64,000 nt of DNA from Anaerobiospirillum sp. NML120449 (GTDB lineage Bacteria > Pseudomonadota > Gammaproteobacteria > Enterobacterales > Succinivibrionaceae), in assembly GCF_023051105.1 (NCBI RefSeq), contig NZ_JALKIL010000008.1:1-64000 (forward strand), in the 5' to 3' direction. This document shows, piece after piece, positions 10,701-19,742 of the stretch (position 1 is its first letter; each line of letters starts with the position of its first letter). The notes below the pieces were generated by a model, which was given only the letters and a program-made list of their open reading frames with translations, was not told the DNA's origin and did not search any database. The position numbers and the translations under genes were made by a program.

Positions 10701-13700
10701 TGGCGGTGGTGAGTACATGATTTTTGATGAAGCTCACTGTATTTCCCAGTGGGGTAAGTCATTCCGCCCTGATTATATTTTTGCTGCCTGGGTATGCTCT
10801 GAGCTGCGCAAGAAATTCCCTGTTACCAGCATTATGTGCTCTGCCACCATGACCAGACAGGTGGTAAAGGATCTCAAGAACTATCTTACTGACCCGGTAA
10901 TGCTCGGTGTCGGCAATGAAAGCTACAACCCGATACGCGATCATATTGCTCTGCAGATGGAGCATGTAGCTTGTGACGAAGATTCACGCCTCAATGCTGT
11001 ACTGCAGTTTATCAGCCGCAACAGGATAGACTTCCGTAAAAGTCGCCTTATTATCTTCTGCCGCACCCGTAATCAGTGCCGAAAACTGGCCCTGGAGCTT
11101 AACAAAGCTGCCAATGCTCACCGCTTCATGAAGGCCAATTCGATAACAGCTGCCAGGGCCAGTTCCTTAACTGCAGGCCAGGTCGTCCCTGTAACATCAA
11201 CAGATCATTTAACAGGCATATCAGCTGAAAATCGAGATAAATATGGTGCCGGCACCGCCTTTACCTCTGTCCATAATGTGGAGAAGACTGGCCCTGACGC
11301 TGCCAGCACCGATAAGGGAATTATCTCTGCAGATGAGTTTGCTTCCGAAAGTGCCGACAGTATTGTCCACATCGAGCATGACTACAGCAATCCGCTGAGA
11401 GAAAGTCAGGACAGCGATGACAGTTATGACCCCATTGCTCAAATGGCAGGTCACGTTGACTTTTTCCATGCCGGTCTTGATACCAAAGAGCGCAAGGACC
11501 GCTTTGAGCGCTTCAAAATAAGCAATGAGGATGCTCAGAAACTCGAAGAAGAGAGTCTGGAGGCCACCCGCGAGAAATTCCTTCTCAAGGAGCTGTCGGG
11601 CATGGAAAATATCGACAGCAATGATATCAGGCGCATCAGAGAACTGATTTATATCGAGTCACTGCAAGAGCAGCAGAAGGATTCTGTTACCTGCTCCCAG
11701 GGACAGATCTATATTCTGTGCGCCACCAATGCCTTTGGCATGGGCATGGATATCCCTAATATTCACTACGTACTGCATCTGTCTCCGCCATCAGTGTTTG
11801 AAAACTACCTGCAGGAGGTTGGCCGTGCCGGTCGTGACCTCAGGATGTATAACTCCACCTTCCCTGATGGCCGTAAGCTGCCTGCCTGCTGTTTCTATGA
11901 CAGTAAGGACTTTGATAATGATGCAGCATACCTGAGCAAGAGTCTTATTGGCTGGAGTGATCTGGTCCACTCCGAGCTGCTGATTCGCTCCTATATCTGT
12001 AAATTCATGACCCTCAGGGAGTCCATTACTCAGCCGGTAGCTGTGCCTGCTGATGTTCTGTCACGCTCTCAGACAGAAATACTTCTGCCTCCGCCAACTC
12101 ATATTGAAAGCGAACGTGATCAGGTAAAAGAGCGCCTTATCCTGTTTTACCTTGAGCATCTTGGCCGTATCAGGGTCCAGTTCCGCACTATGGTGCCTTT
12201 TGCTGTCAGGTTTAACAGCAGCGTGGTTCGTGACTTTATCCGCACCTTTAAGGCTCAGTCTCTCAAAAATACTGTTGTCAGCAGGGTGCAGCTGGTCTAT
12301 GGCACTGCAGGTGACGACGAGCGCAGCTATGTCCTGACATCATCAGGCCGCGTCATTGACGGCCCCGCAGATACACCATCCAGTGCAGACACTGATACAG
12401 AGCTCTCCTGCGATACCGATCATGCCCAAAGCAGCGCCGCGTCCCGTGATATCCATGCTGGCCATGACGGCGGCAAGGGCAGTGCTGGCGATGACATGCC
12501 TGACTCAAAGGACAGTAGTGCTTTACATAATGTCAAGGACAGCATTGATTCAGTCATGGCTATGGGCAGTGATTTTGCCCTGGGCACTGCTACCTCAGGA
12601 GAATCTGCTCCAGATGAAATGCTTCAGCTTGACAGCGGCAATAAGACCTTAACCTACGCCCTTATGATCTGTGAGGATCTGCTTGCAGATGAGCATAATC
12701 AGAAGATCAAAAATCTGCAAAAACAGGAATTGCCTTATTTTGCTGCAGCTTCAGCTGACAGAGACAACAGCCCAGATGGTGAGGAGATCACTGCAGCCCG
12801 GCTTGTCATGGCCGGTACTCATGCATTTGATTATGAGCACTTTGCCAGATCCAACCGTATCAGCAATAAAGACGTGATCAATGTTCTGCTTGAGCTGACC
12901 AGACGCAACATCATCGAAGTCAGCTCCAGCTTCAGAATGGATGGCCCTGTCTCCGTAAATCCTGAAATCAGCTGGTTTTGCCAGATGGAAAGGGATAAGC
13001 AAAGAATACCGGAAAGTGCAGTCGAGCTCGTACGCTTTATGCCAACTCTGGGAGTTACCCTTTTAATTGCCCGTGAGCTGCTTGATGAAGCATGGCGCCA
13101 TGGCCAGTATGTGCATCATAAAATGTTTATGGAGGGCGGAGATGATACCTTTGATCTCACAGCTCAGTACAGCTCACAGCAGGACAGCTCTGCAAGTGGC
13201 AGTGAGCATTCGCCTTCAGCAAGCTCTTCTTTGAGTGAGGCAAAGAACACAGGCCCTGCTGGCACTAATGAGTTTACAGATGAAATTTATGAACGCATCA
13301 GCAAAGGTGATGAACGTCGTCGCAACCGTAACAGACGAAAATCTGCCATGTTTTTGCGTATCGGCAGACAAAACATTTCGCAAAGGATCAAACAGATTCT
13401 CAAAGAGCAGATCAAGCCTTACTGTCATACGGTTGAAATTACTGAAAAAATCAAAGCTCACAGCGTGGAAACTGTCACCACCCGCAAAGTACTGTTTATG
13501 CCATGGTATCAGGGCAATCCGCGCCAGAGCAACATGATGGCCAGCGCCTGGCTTGAAAAGGCCACCCCGCTGATCATAGCCGGCATATTCCGTATCTGTT
13601 CCTGGATGCCAGGAGCTGTGATGCGCTATGACACAAGACTGTATGGCTCAATCAATGAAGCTCAGAGCTTCAGCCTGAGTGCCGGCCTGCGCTCCTACCA

Positions 13701-16700
13701 TCTTATCCTTGATGTTCTTGAGGAGGATTTGCCACGCCTGCTCGACTTTGCTTACACCGACTTTAACAGCACCTGTGAAATTCAAATGATGCTTAAGCGA
13801 AGGGCAGCCACGATCACATCTCTAAACAGCTCCATGAGCTCCATGAGCTTCATGAGCTCCATGGGCACCAGGGGCATTAATATACTGCCTCCTGACTCAG
13901 GCGAAGCTGCCTCTGCTCAGGCCCCTTATGATGAGGCTGCCAAACTGTCTGAATCCTTCAGCTGGTTTAACAACTGGTTCAAGGTTATTGATCGCCTCGG
14001 ACTAATGCACCCTGATGCAAAGGATATAAGCAACAGATATCAGCTGCATAACAGCCGCAGCGATTTTGAAAATCTCTACGGTCAAAGCGATGGCAGGCTC
14101 TATGGCTACGGTTACTTCTACTTTGCTCTTGAGCTGCTGCGCACCATGCGCCTGATAACGTATACAGGTCTTCTCAGTCAGGGCTATGAAATCTTTCTGG
14201 GCAAAGATGCTCTGCCGCCTCTTGATAATGCCACTGACAGTAATTCAATTTACTATGAGGTACGTAACGGTTTTGAAGAAACTGCACGTATGGCTACTGC
14301 GCGCCTTATGATCATGAGGGTTTTCTGCACTGAGGTAAGGCCTGAGGATCGCAGCTCCTTTATTGAGAACTTCTTCCGCATCAGAAATTACAAGGACTAT
14401 GTAACCCTGCTGTCCAATTTCTCAGGACCAGACTCAACAGTTCTGCAGTATCTCAATGCTCAGGCCCTTAAAAAAGCCGAGAGCATGATGGAGGACAACG
14501 AAGAGCAGTGGGAGGTCTATACCAGCAGTCTTGACCGTCACATCAATGTGCTGGCCGGCCCTGGTTCGGGCAAAACTCATGTGCTGACCATGAAGGTGGC
14601 ACGTCTGGTAGTGATTGATCATATTGACCCGCACAACATCATGGTGCTGGCCTATAACAGAGCTGTGGTCACCGAACTGAAGACGCGCCTGAACAGCCTT
14701 TTTGCCAGCCTGGGCATGGGCCGCATTGCTCACCTCATTGCCATTTATACCTTCCATGGTCTGGCCCGCTACTGCCTGCGCGATCGTCTTAATGATGTTG
14801 AGGCCAGATGGTGGGAGCAGGTGCTGCTGCACAGCGTAAGAACTGAGCCTCAGCTCTTTACCTCGCTCTTCCCTAAGCTCGAGTTCATCATGATTGATGA
14901 GTTCCAGGACATTACCTTTACGCGTCTTGATTTCCTGCTTAATCTCACGCGCAACTACCCACGCCTGCGCTTTTTCACCATTGGCGATATCAATCAGAGT
15001 ATCTACGGCTTTGATCGCGTCAATGGCGCCCTGCCTCAGGAGTTTCTGAGCATGGCAAGGGCCGGCTCTGATGGCTCCATTGCAGCCCTGCATCTTAATT
15101 TAAAGCCGACCTCAGCCTCTGACCATCAGGACAGCAGCGATCAGGATGACGGGGATAAACTCAATGACAGGTTTGCACGGCGCCATGATCACAGATCAGG
15201 CCATGAAACCCGCTATGCCGGCAGCGGCCATGGCTTTGACAGCTATGAGGATGCTGTTGACGATGAATATGAGTCCGATGATGAGGAGCTGCAGCCAGAC
15301 AGCCCTGCTCAGCACAGCCACGCTGCCGCCTCAGCTGGCGGCGTAGCCGCAGCTGCCGCCGCCGCACCATTTTATGCTGCCGCTGCTGCAGCCAGCTACG
15401 CAGTACTGGCACCGGGCCAGGCTTTGACCAGATCCGGTGGTGATGCCCACAACAGCACTATGAGCCCGGCAGAGTATGCTCTGGCAGTCAGTCCCGAGCC
15501 ATATTACAACTGGATGGGCAGCATCTTAAGACCAAAGACCATGACTCTGTCCAGGAACTACCGCTCATTCCAGAAGATTCTGGACCTGGCAGCGCACTTC
15601 CTGTCAGACCGTACTTTCCTGCCTGTCAGCTCTCCTGATTTTGAGCAATATGCCCCTGAGACTGACTATGCACGCATCTTTGACTGCCGTGTAAAAGGCA
15701 ACGCAGATCTCTCCCCAGCCAGCCAGGACAAAGACACGCAGGACACCCCGGCCAGGACCAGGGCTGCTGCAGACGCCGCCGCCGCACCTGACGCCGCCCC
15801 AGGCTCTGACTCTGCCGCCGCCCCTGGCTCTGAATCTTCCCAAGGCTCTGCCTGTGAGCATGCCGCGTCAGATGCCGCGTCAGATGCAGCGCAAAATGCC
15901 AATGCCCTCCAGGCAGATCAGGTCAGCGGCACTGACAGCAGCTGCCGCTCAGATAACCCGCTGTCGCTGCTGCGCCAGCATCTGCCTGGTATGCTCAGCT
16001 TTGCCCTGGATGAAAACCGCAAAATAATGCAGCTGTTTGAACAGGAGATCAATAAGCATAATAACCAGCTGCAAAACAATATGGACAGTGCCCCGGCAAA
16101 CAGTGCCGACAGCCGTTCAGACAGCAGTTCTGCCCGTAAGGCTCCTGACCATGCAACCAGAAAGGCTAACGCCCCTGGCAATAGCAAGGGCAAGGGCAAG
16201 AGCCAGGGCAAGAGCCAGGGCAAGGGCCAGAGCCTTGCTCAGGACAGGTCCCAGGTATCAGCCACGGACAGTGACGATACTGCAACAGACGGCCGCCTGA
16301 ATCGCACATCTCTTGAAAAGCTTTTTGCCATGGCCGATGGTGACAGCTTTGAAAGATTTGACAGCTCCAGACTCAATACCATAGTCAAGCGACGCAGCAT
16401 CAGAACTGTTGCCCTGTTCTTCAGAACCAATAATGAGGTTTATCAGGGCCTTGCCATGCTGCGCAATATGATGAAAGAGCATGGCAGCCTGCTGAGCAAC
16501 TTTAATATCAGAATTCAGGGCTCCTCAGGCTGTCCTCTTGATCGTGAACGTGAGTTCTATGCTCTTATCAGATACTGTGACAGTCACAAAGGCCGCAACC
16601 TGATACTGGTTCCTGAACATGAAAACTTTATTGGCAATGAAATCAAAAAGGTGTGTCTTGACCTTATGTACAGCCATCCGATGTGGGATCACACAAGTAT

Positions 16701-17841
16701 CGATATGGCCTGGTGCGTGGTGCTAAGCTACATTGAAATGGCCAGCAGCTCCTATAACAGCGGTTCACCTGCCACCATGGACAGTATGCGTGATTACATA
16801 ACCGAGGTGCTCCATCAGGATCAGGGCGCGCAGATTTACCGTATCTACGATACCTACCGTGACGAGCGTCTTATCAGGGATGACAGACTGCAGCTGGTGC
16901 TGACCACCATGCACAAGGTCAAGGGCCTTGAGTTTGACATGGTGCTGATAAGTCCATCATCAGCATCACTGCCACTGTTTGAGCACAAAACAGTTGATAA
17001 TCCTCAGGGATTCAAGCGCCGGAACTGGAGCTGCACCGAAGCTGCCCGTACTGCCTCAGCCATCTTTCCGCTCAGTGAAGATGAAAAGGCTGATCTTGCT
17101 GAGGAGCGCCGTCTTTATTACGTTGCCTATACCCGTGCCCGCAAATACCTCTATGCCTACAAGGGCGAACGTGAGTATGCCCTTGATGAGCAGCGCCGCT
17201 ATATTGCCGATAACGGCGGTCAGATGCGCTTTGTCGACAGCGTCCCTGATCTGTCCAACTACCATCTGAGCTTTACGGCCATGAAGGACAATATAGCCAT
17301 CAACGACTATCTGGACCGCTTTGTCAGCCGTAATGACGAGGTTACAGTGATTGCCCGCTCGGCACGCGATCCTGCAGCCTTCACAGCAGATCAGATCTAC
17401 GGCCCTGACCAGGACGCCTGGATACCGGGCATGGCCACGACATTCAGTACTTCAGCTGCTCCAGGCTGCAATTTTGATATTGTTCATCGCAGTCCGGCTA
17501 ATAACAACCTGCCTGTTGTCATTGGACGCCTGTCACGAAACAATCCTGTCGGCATTGCCATGGCCCGCACCCGCACTGTAGAGCTCCACGGTCTGTTTAT
17601 CAGTAATATCGCCGCCTGGACCTTTGACGAAACAGTTGAGGGCGATTTGCGCCGCGCTGAAAAAAGCATGGCCCGGGGCATGAGAGCTCCCCGCTATCAG
17701 GACAGCTGGTGCCAGCAGGCACGCGATGCCGGCTTTATTTATGTAGTCATGCTCGCCGGCATGGGCACAGCCACAGTGCCACCTCAGCCTCAGCATCAGC
17801 CTCAGCTTTATCAGCCATCCAGTCTGCAGCACCGGCCATAG
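4765..17841 (+). CDS. Giant RecQ-UvrD fusion DNA helicase (4358 aa)
   Basis: A single uninterrupted frame joins two helicases. Residues 1-400 are Gln/Pro/Gly/His-rich and look disordered. Residues 400-1830 are unrecognised; a stretch near nt 6715-6830 (VGCDLHDYPELW, then VDLIDLNELEYLTEP) weakly recalls a DEDD exonuclease. A RecQ-like superfamily 2 core follows: Walker A PTGGGKS with K1885, DEAHC at 1988, SATM, and QEVGRAGRD at 2350-2358. A superfamily 1 UvrD-like core follows at about 3264-4130: AGPGSGKT, IDEFQD at 3377, motif III GDINQSIYG, motif V HKVKGLEF and motif VI YVAYTRAR. Ala/Ser/Asp-rich inserts of over 100 residues separate motifs in both cores. Related RecQ-UvrD proteins, as I recall them, are about 1,600-1,700 residues. 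Presumed role is unwinding in DNA repair or recombination, possibly genome defence. No clear ribosome binding site precedes ATG 4765; TTG 4744 is an alternative start. Confidence 0.85.
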   Translation: MTSNKHNTRPDVSHAAIKENNAGTSMHGTAKRSAKRSAAGHQDMHKQESNGNAVNAAPAPVALPADRQSQPAVQGRVSRLNGQSHGHGQLQGSPQQQAPGYPQVMGQSQPYGKAPPYGKTQTFGRDQAQTGSHVQGQAHMQGRPHMAPGNGQYRSNEPVPASSGTMGPSALSGHPGTMGPSALSGHPGTMGPSALSGPHGAMQHQAFNQSARPYQMNSAPDSMHSQRSNGYGPGNAMGRNQASAAQGYMQQPQHPQQHPQHAHFNAGYMQAPQQAGSKVQRVPVMAPQYPQHANYQYPGQSSPHISHQDVPQDQVNYQSQLQPPYAHQSMPQQGNGQNFHAPATSSAAQNARSQGYILPPQAQAQQSSQPTGSQNHANDGAYAYVAAGVEQEPDSNALIPLRQTVQVIDRLLKLSASSSADALHSADTSTEESSSNADYESSGSSYDDDASSMTDAQAGEDNEAASHDGKDYDLTGPDKEVARSDAEHKSVNRKLQVLNEVALTEMQQCLDEHELFLSRFDKSQQRYLMEIMSDEQRNSILARNDCCGDLFMAALLNKLKTIASLTPEGVALVHVTAACDGLSYAQARADDAGEGDADTRVLQVKLAHINGVESSADEGGDSLCSKPFDIKEFTVETGASLPASAAQKTTVLVGCDLHDYPELWSNLSGVDLIDLNELEYLTEPHGSALHAGVDVQSIAALVGAALNIITRLPASVQAVEQRAAYDRSTDDFSHASTGKDAGTVTDSVVESSDADVRLFAALHTRLITSMIFLAACLFTGSSASKSTASRAGAGTAACAAKHSDTCTYITEHNRTVKKLNSLRFNAMTELKEHLPDELGEFTDLICDGDNHALAMMLWQLGSALRGLTPDGSSRGPAIDECISTLMTEGAAVHDIPAVSDGISVPAEISVPVGAAAFALPAVPGPEAVVPDSPVLSSLLQSFKLAERFKDNPESALNELYRQLEHTLVIMPESLYGSMGRMVLITPVTGCVPEPYQASCPGACEHNIHGNGAVGTADVSSAKGAVGASDVSSGNGAVWPESGYINSDAVLEWGEHNALIAWALALYACSRVRNYCALIPSTVRKIASRLSLPGSGINLPESIFTTEMSGRSDLLLPSADPWSDGVTVLCRHEGIKTASVEHLSELRLDHETLASSDNLIVVESSAMLLSSALKITPLASHVDVSLFARLSLETSLHPSNISEHFTVLSPAQSRELGKWCAIHGLIPASRKSEHLIITRDDAHHLTISSLERPFPLSELIMIFEGKTLNLRVDERCFPSMPQLHDTALACASAASPAITDTVASHASNGSDTSTDSIAVDDAAGARDDAAGGIAALAADAGAAGGVAALTADAGAANTAAKGCQANTLVLVRSRAANEGTISTESIMNMLPDDQYLLRDQYSLKMLPYYWASQVKLVSQLCARPELKDAGRIIYLIAADNDISQVQAMTDALSLNVQVRSLTRLISSDHELLALAWQCRRERCAIIVDNLGSYETRTLLGIIREHNFLSSSDADIDSISSAINLRAGSSAASCAPAGQPCFKGHIQASHFFPGLYSRGLHSLCLKYEALTGNMARTAPDSSQPDWKCSHAASLAFYGGDDDVTGMLLEGLMSMFRQACLALAGGDGSLARADFYCIDPDLCAGYGGQSYGGDATAANIFNTVSQAARTVSSVSDVPAVVPASLRMDLEFFANDADRDAMLALSSRYFSSAGYEISDALATLSQLEAMHGFIQQTDHAAAATASAAATSASSAAAEAAQADEASAGAMTSSRAGRAGAHDGWGYGKGSGHDYGTGSDHGQWQNHSQNMKGRDGHEVELLSERKWRNLLDLLDKDTPDGRLAMNIAMREISERFIDGNEWRDYQKTALPAIIRHDHDCLISIPTGGGKSVLFQGPSLFRSRYSGRLSIVISPLKALILDQVLSLRARGFDNVDYISSDRMQHENIQCLNALRNGRLQLLYVTPERFRSRSFFQDLYERLRRDGGGEYMIFDEAHCISQWGKSFRPDYIFAAWVCSELRKKFPVTSIMCSATMTRQVVKDLKNYLTDPVMLGVGNESYNPIRDHIALQMEHVACDEDSRLNAVLQFISRNRIDFRKSRLIIFCRTRNQCRKLALELNKAANAHRFMKANSITAARASSLTAGQVVPVTSTDHLTGISAENRDKYGAGTAFTSVHNVEKTGPDAASTDKGIISADEFASESADSIVHIEHDYSNPLRESQDSDDSYDPIAQMAGHVDFFHAGLDTKERKDRFERFKISNEDAQKLEEESLEATREKFLLKELSGMENIDSNDIRRIRELIYIESLQEQQKDSVTCSQGQIYILCATNAFGMGMDIPNIHYVLHLSPPSVFENYLQEVGRAGRDLRMYNSTFPDGRKLPACCFYDSKDFDNDAAYLSKSLIGWSDLVHSELLIRSYICKFMTLRESITQPVAVPADVLSRSQTEILLPPPTHIESERDQVKERLILFYLEHLGRIRVQFRTMVPFAVRFNSSVVRDFIRTFKAQSLKNTVVSRVQLVYGTAGDDERSYVLTSSGRVIDGPADTPSSADTDTELSCDTDHAQSSAASRDIHAGHDGGKGSAGDDMPDSKDSSALHNVKDSIDSVMAMGSDFALGTATSGESAPDEMLQLDSGNKTLTYALMICEDLLADEHNQKIKNLQKQELPYFAAASADRDNSPDGEEITAARLVMAGTHAFDYEHFARSNRISNKDVINVLLELTRRNIIEVSSSFRMDGPVSVNPEISWFCQMERDKQRIPESAVELVRFMPTLGVTLLIARELLDEAWRHGQYVHHKMFMEGGDDTFDLTAQYSSQQDSSASGSEHSPSASSSLSEAKNTGPAGTNEFTDEIYERISKGDERRRNRNRRKSAMFLRIGRQNISQRIKQILKEQIKPYCHTVEITEKIKAHSVETVTTRKVLFMPWYQGNPRQSNMMASAWLEKATPLIIAGIFRICSWMPGAVMRYDTRLYGSINEAQSFSLSAGLRSYHLILDVLEEDLPRLLDFAYTDFNSTCEIQMMLKRRAATITSLNSSMSSMSFMSSMGTRGINILPPDSGEAASAQAPYDEAAKLSESFSWFNNWFKVIDRLGLMHPDAKDISNRYQLHNSRSDFENLYGQSDGRLYGYGYFYFALELLRTMRLITYTGLLSQGYEIFLGKDALPPLDNATDSNSIYYEVRNGFEETARMATARLMIMRVFCTEVRPEDRSSFIENFFRIRNYKDYVTLLSNFSGPDSTVLQYLNAQALKKAESMMEDNEEQWEVYTSSLDRHINVLAGPGSGKTHVLTMKVARLVVIDHIDPHNIMVLAYNRAVVTELKTRLNSLFASLGMGRIAHLIAIYTFHGLARYCLRDRLNDVEARWWEQVLLHSVRTEPQLFTSLFPKLEFIMIDEFQDITFTRLDFLLNLTRNYPRLRFFTIGDINQSIYGFDRVNGALPQEFLSMARAGSDGSIAALHLNLKPTSASDHQDSSDQDDGDKLNDRFARRHDHRSGHETRYAGSGHGFDSYEDAVDDEYESDDEELQPDSPAQHSHAAASAGGVAAAAAAAPFYAAAAAASYAVLAPGQALTRSGGDAHNSTMSPAEYALAVSPEPYYNWMGSILRPKTMTLSRNYRSFQKILDLAAHFLSDRTFLPVSSPDFEQYAPETDYARIFDCRVKGNADLSPASQDKDTQDTPARTRAAADAAAAPDAAPGSDSAAAPGSESSQGSACEHAASDAASDAAQNANALQADQVSGTDSSCRSDNPLSLLRQHLPGMLSFALDENRKIMQLFEQEINKHNNQLQNNMDSAPANSADSRSDSSSARKAPDHATRKANAPGNSKGKGKSQGKSQGKGQSLAQDRSQVSATDSDDTATDGRLNRTSLEKLFAMADGDSFERFDSSRLNTIVKRRSIRTVALFFRTNNEVYQGLAMLRNMMKEHGSLLSNFNIRIQGSSGCPLDREREFYALIRYCDSHKGRNLILVPEHENFIGNEIKKVCLDLMYSHPMWDHTSIDMAWCVVLSYIEMASSSYNSGSPATMDSMRDYITEVLHQDQGAQIYRIYDTYRDERLIRDDRLQLVLTTMHKVKGLEFDMVLISPSSASLPLFEHKTVDNPQGFKRRNWSCTEAARTASAIFPLSEDEKADLAEERRLYYVAYTRARKYLYAYKGEREYALDEQRRYIADNGGQMRFVDSVPDLSNYHLSFTAMKDNIAINDYLDRFVSRNDEVTVIARSARDPAAFTADQIYGPDQDAWIPGMATTFSTSAAPGCNFDIVHRSPANNNLPVVIGRLSRNNPVGIAMARTRTVELHGLFISNIAAWTFDETVEGDLRRAEKSMARGMRAPRYQDSWCQQARDAGFIYVVMLAGMGTATVPPQPQHQPQLYQPSSLQHRP
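5254..5361 (+). repeat. 36-bp in-frame tandem repeat in giant helicase gene
   Basis: Three copies of a 36-base unit encode GTMGPSALSGHP in the disordered N-terminal region. The first two copies are nearly identical and the third diverges at its end. A second 12-residue repeat of the same period (GAVG..DVSS) lies near 7795-7876. Confidence 0.9.
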
Positions 17842-18060
17842 GCCACACACAGAGCCTGGCAGCCAGCAACCTGATTAAGGCCATGGCCATGTCATGCCCT
17901 GCACGGCCATGCATGACCTGGCCCGGCCTGGCCCGGAAAAGCAAAACTGGCCGGGACGGCATAACAAGTAAGAGCTTTAGCATGCCTGCAGGATTTGCTG
18001 ACACTATGTTTCTCAATCAGGAATGACCATATGCCAAATAGCTGCAACAGTCATAATCCC

Positions 18061-18216
18061 GCTGCCTCCATAAGATGGCAGTGGGGCTCACGGCTGCCGT
18101 GATATGAACATTTGCAGTAATAATCCAAGTCTGCCACGAGACATCGCTTCGGCTGCCACCATAAGACGGCATTCAGGTTCCCATCAGCCGTGATTAGAAG
18201 TGTCAGTATTCGTCCC
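18061..18216 (+). repeat. Diverged 65-bp direct repeat
   Basis: Two copies, starting at 18061 and 18152, share the order GCTGCC.CCATAAGA.GGCA, then CAGCCGTGAT or its equivalent, and end in CAGTA..... TCC. They are imperfect. Intergenic, function unknown. Confidence 0.6.
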
Positions 18217-18836
18217 TGATTTGGACCTCAGGCTGAATATATGCGGGTGTGTTCTCTGAGGAGCTGTCTGCATGTGCAATGTTTGCAGACATTCGGCCTG
18301 AGGCGGGTATGCCTTCAGACCAGAATCACTGCACAATCGTCTCATGGGAGCCTGGCATTAAGGGGCGAATCAGGTCAGATCTCTGTCAGCTCCTGGTCGG
18401 TTCAAGGTGATATCCTGGTCGGCATCCGGCCAGATCCTGGTCACAGTCCTGTCAGGTACATGTTGAAGACAGTAGCTTTGGCTAACTTTGCATAAGTTTT
18501 ACTTATGCCAAAGTGTCAAATCAGGCCTTTTTCAATGCTTTTTACCCGTTTGTTTTTCCTTGCGCTCCGACTGGTACTGCCTTTGTGCTCCTGTAGAATG
18601 TGGCGGTATAGCTGACCTTGTCTGGTGGGATAAAAGGGCGTGTTTATCATATTTATCGGTAATAAAAGATTGATAAACCCGTGGTACGGATACAGAGCCA
18701 TGAGCTGGTTATGTCCGGCCCTGGGGGATTTTTTTGGCTGTTATGGTTAAAATACCCTAAATTTTGTCATATTATTAAAGTGATTTTATTAAGTCATTAA
18801 ATAAACTGGCAATGTTGTAACATGGCCGCTAAAGCG

Positions 18837-18933
18837 TTTTTGAGCACTTTTGCTGCCATTTTTCGGGCTTTTTTAGCGTTTTTGGTTACTTTTCAGCCCT
18901 TTTTTGACGATTTTTGACATTTTTGCTCCCTTT
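18837..18933 (+). promoter_or_regulatory. Helically phased T-tract array (predicted bent DNA)
   Basis: Ten runs of 3-6 T begin at 18837, 18848, 18859, 18869, 18879, 18890, 18900, 18911, 18920 and 18931, a mean period of about 10.3 bp. Such phasing with the helix repeat is the known cause of intrinsic DNA curvature. It lies about 410 bp upstream of yhdT-panF on the same strand. A nucleoid-protein binding or promoter-architecture role is inferred. Confidence 0.6.
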
Positions 18934-19344
18934 AATAAACAGCAAAAAGTCACAAATAAATATCCCCGGTGCGCGCCGTGCCTTTTGCGTGCGTTTTTGC
19001 TCCATGCCCATGCCGGAACTTCCTGACAGTTTTTTCTTTCACCTCAGTCCCGTCTCTTCCCATACCTGCGGGGATTTTACGCTCCACAAGCCGTGTCCGC
19101 ACTCCTGATATATCCGTCAATATTACCGGAGAACAAAGCGCCTCATTGCCTCATACTGACATACAAGTTATCCATATGAAATTCTTGTGCTCCCCGCTCC
19201 CAAAATGGCTTTTATATGCTCTTTATCAGGCATAACATACAGTTTGCGTTATTTTGACTGCAAGGTTGCTACAATGCCCCCGTGCATTTACCTGAGCATT
19301 TTCCGCTGCTCCTTACGGGCAGCCGGAGTAATAAGGATCAAATT

Positions 19345-19737
19345 ATGAGCAATTCCCACTCTTCAGATCAGAGCACTGAGGCGCTGCAAGCCCAGGCTGA
19401 CCTGTCAGCCCAGGCTGCGCCATCAGCACCAGCTGCCGCCTCAGGCTGTGTCGAGCTGACTCATGAGCAGTATGCAGCCCAGTTCCGTCAGCTTGACTCT
19501 GAGGCTCTGTATACCTTCCTTGCCGCCGTACTGGTAACAGTATGTTTCTGGCTGGCCATTTTCCTCACTCACGACAGCACAGTATCCATATGGCATATGC
19601 CTCTGTGGTTTGTTCTGAGCTGCCTTGGAGGCTATGTCCTTTCTGTAGGCGTAGTCATTGTGCTGGTCAAATTCTTCATGAAGCCATGCGTGCTTAATGT
19701 CACTTCCGTCAAAAACAAAACCGACAGGGGAGAGTGA
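19345..19737 (+). CDS. yhdT: YhdT-like small inner-membrane protein
   Basis: A 130-residue protein. It has an Ala/Gln-rich N-terminal extension of about 35 residues, then two hydrophobic segments (YTFLAAVLVTVCFWLAIFL and a second around VLSCLGGYVLSVGVVIVLVKFF). E. coli YhdT is a two-helix protein of unknown function encoded immediately before panF; the same gene order and the overlap with panF support this call more than sequence does. ATG 19345 has AAGGA 7 bases upstream. The stop TGA 19735-19737 falls within the panF ribosome binding region, indicating translational coupling. Confidence 0.7.
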   Translation: MSNSHSSDQSTEALQAQADLSAQAAPSAPAAASGCVELTHEQYAAQFRQLDSEALYTFLAAVLVTVCFWLAIFLTHDSTVSIWHMPLWFVLSCLGGYVLSVGVVIVLVKFFMKPCVLNVTSVKNKTDRGE

Positions 19738-19742
19738 GATCA

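Larger units (their letters stand above)
17842..19344. other. 1.5-kb intergenic region
   Basis: No credible gene. It begins with GC-rich CATGGCC/GGCCCGG-type sequence, then carries a diverged 65-bp direct repeat (18061-18216) and several copies of TCCTGGTCGG (18390-18440). A near-palindrome lies at about 18487-18513 (TTTGCATAAG / CTTATGCCAAA). A phased T-tract array follows at 18837-18933, and then the leader of yhdT-panF. No confident promoter hexamers were found. Confidence 0.6.
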
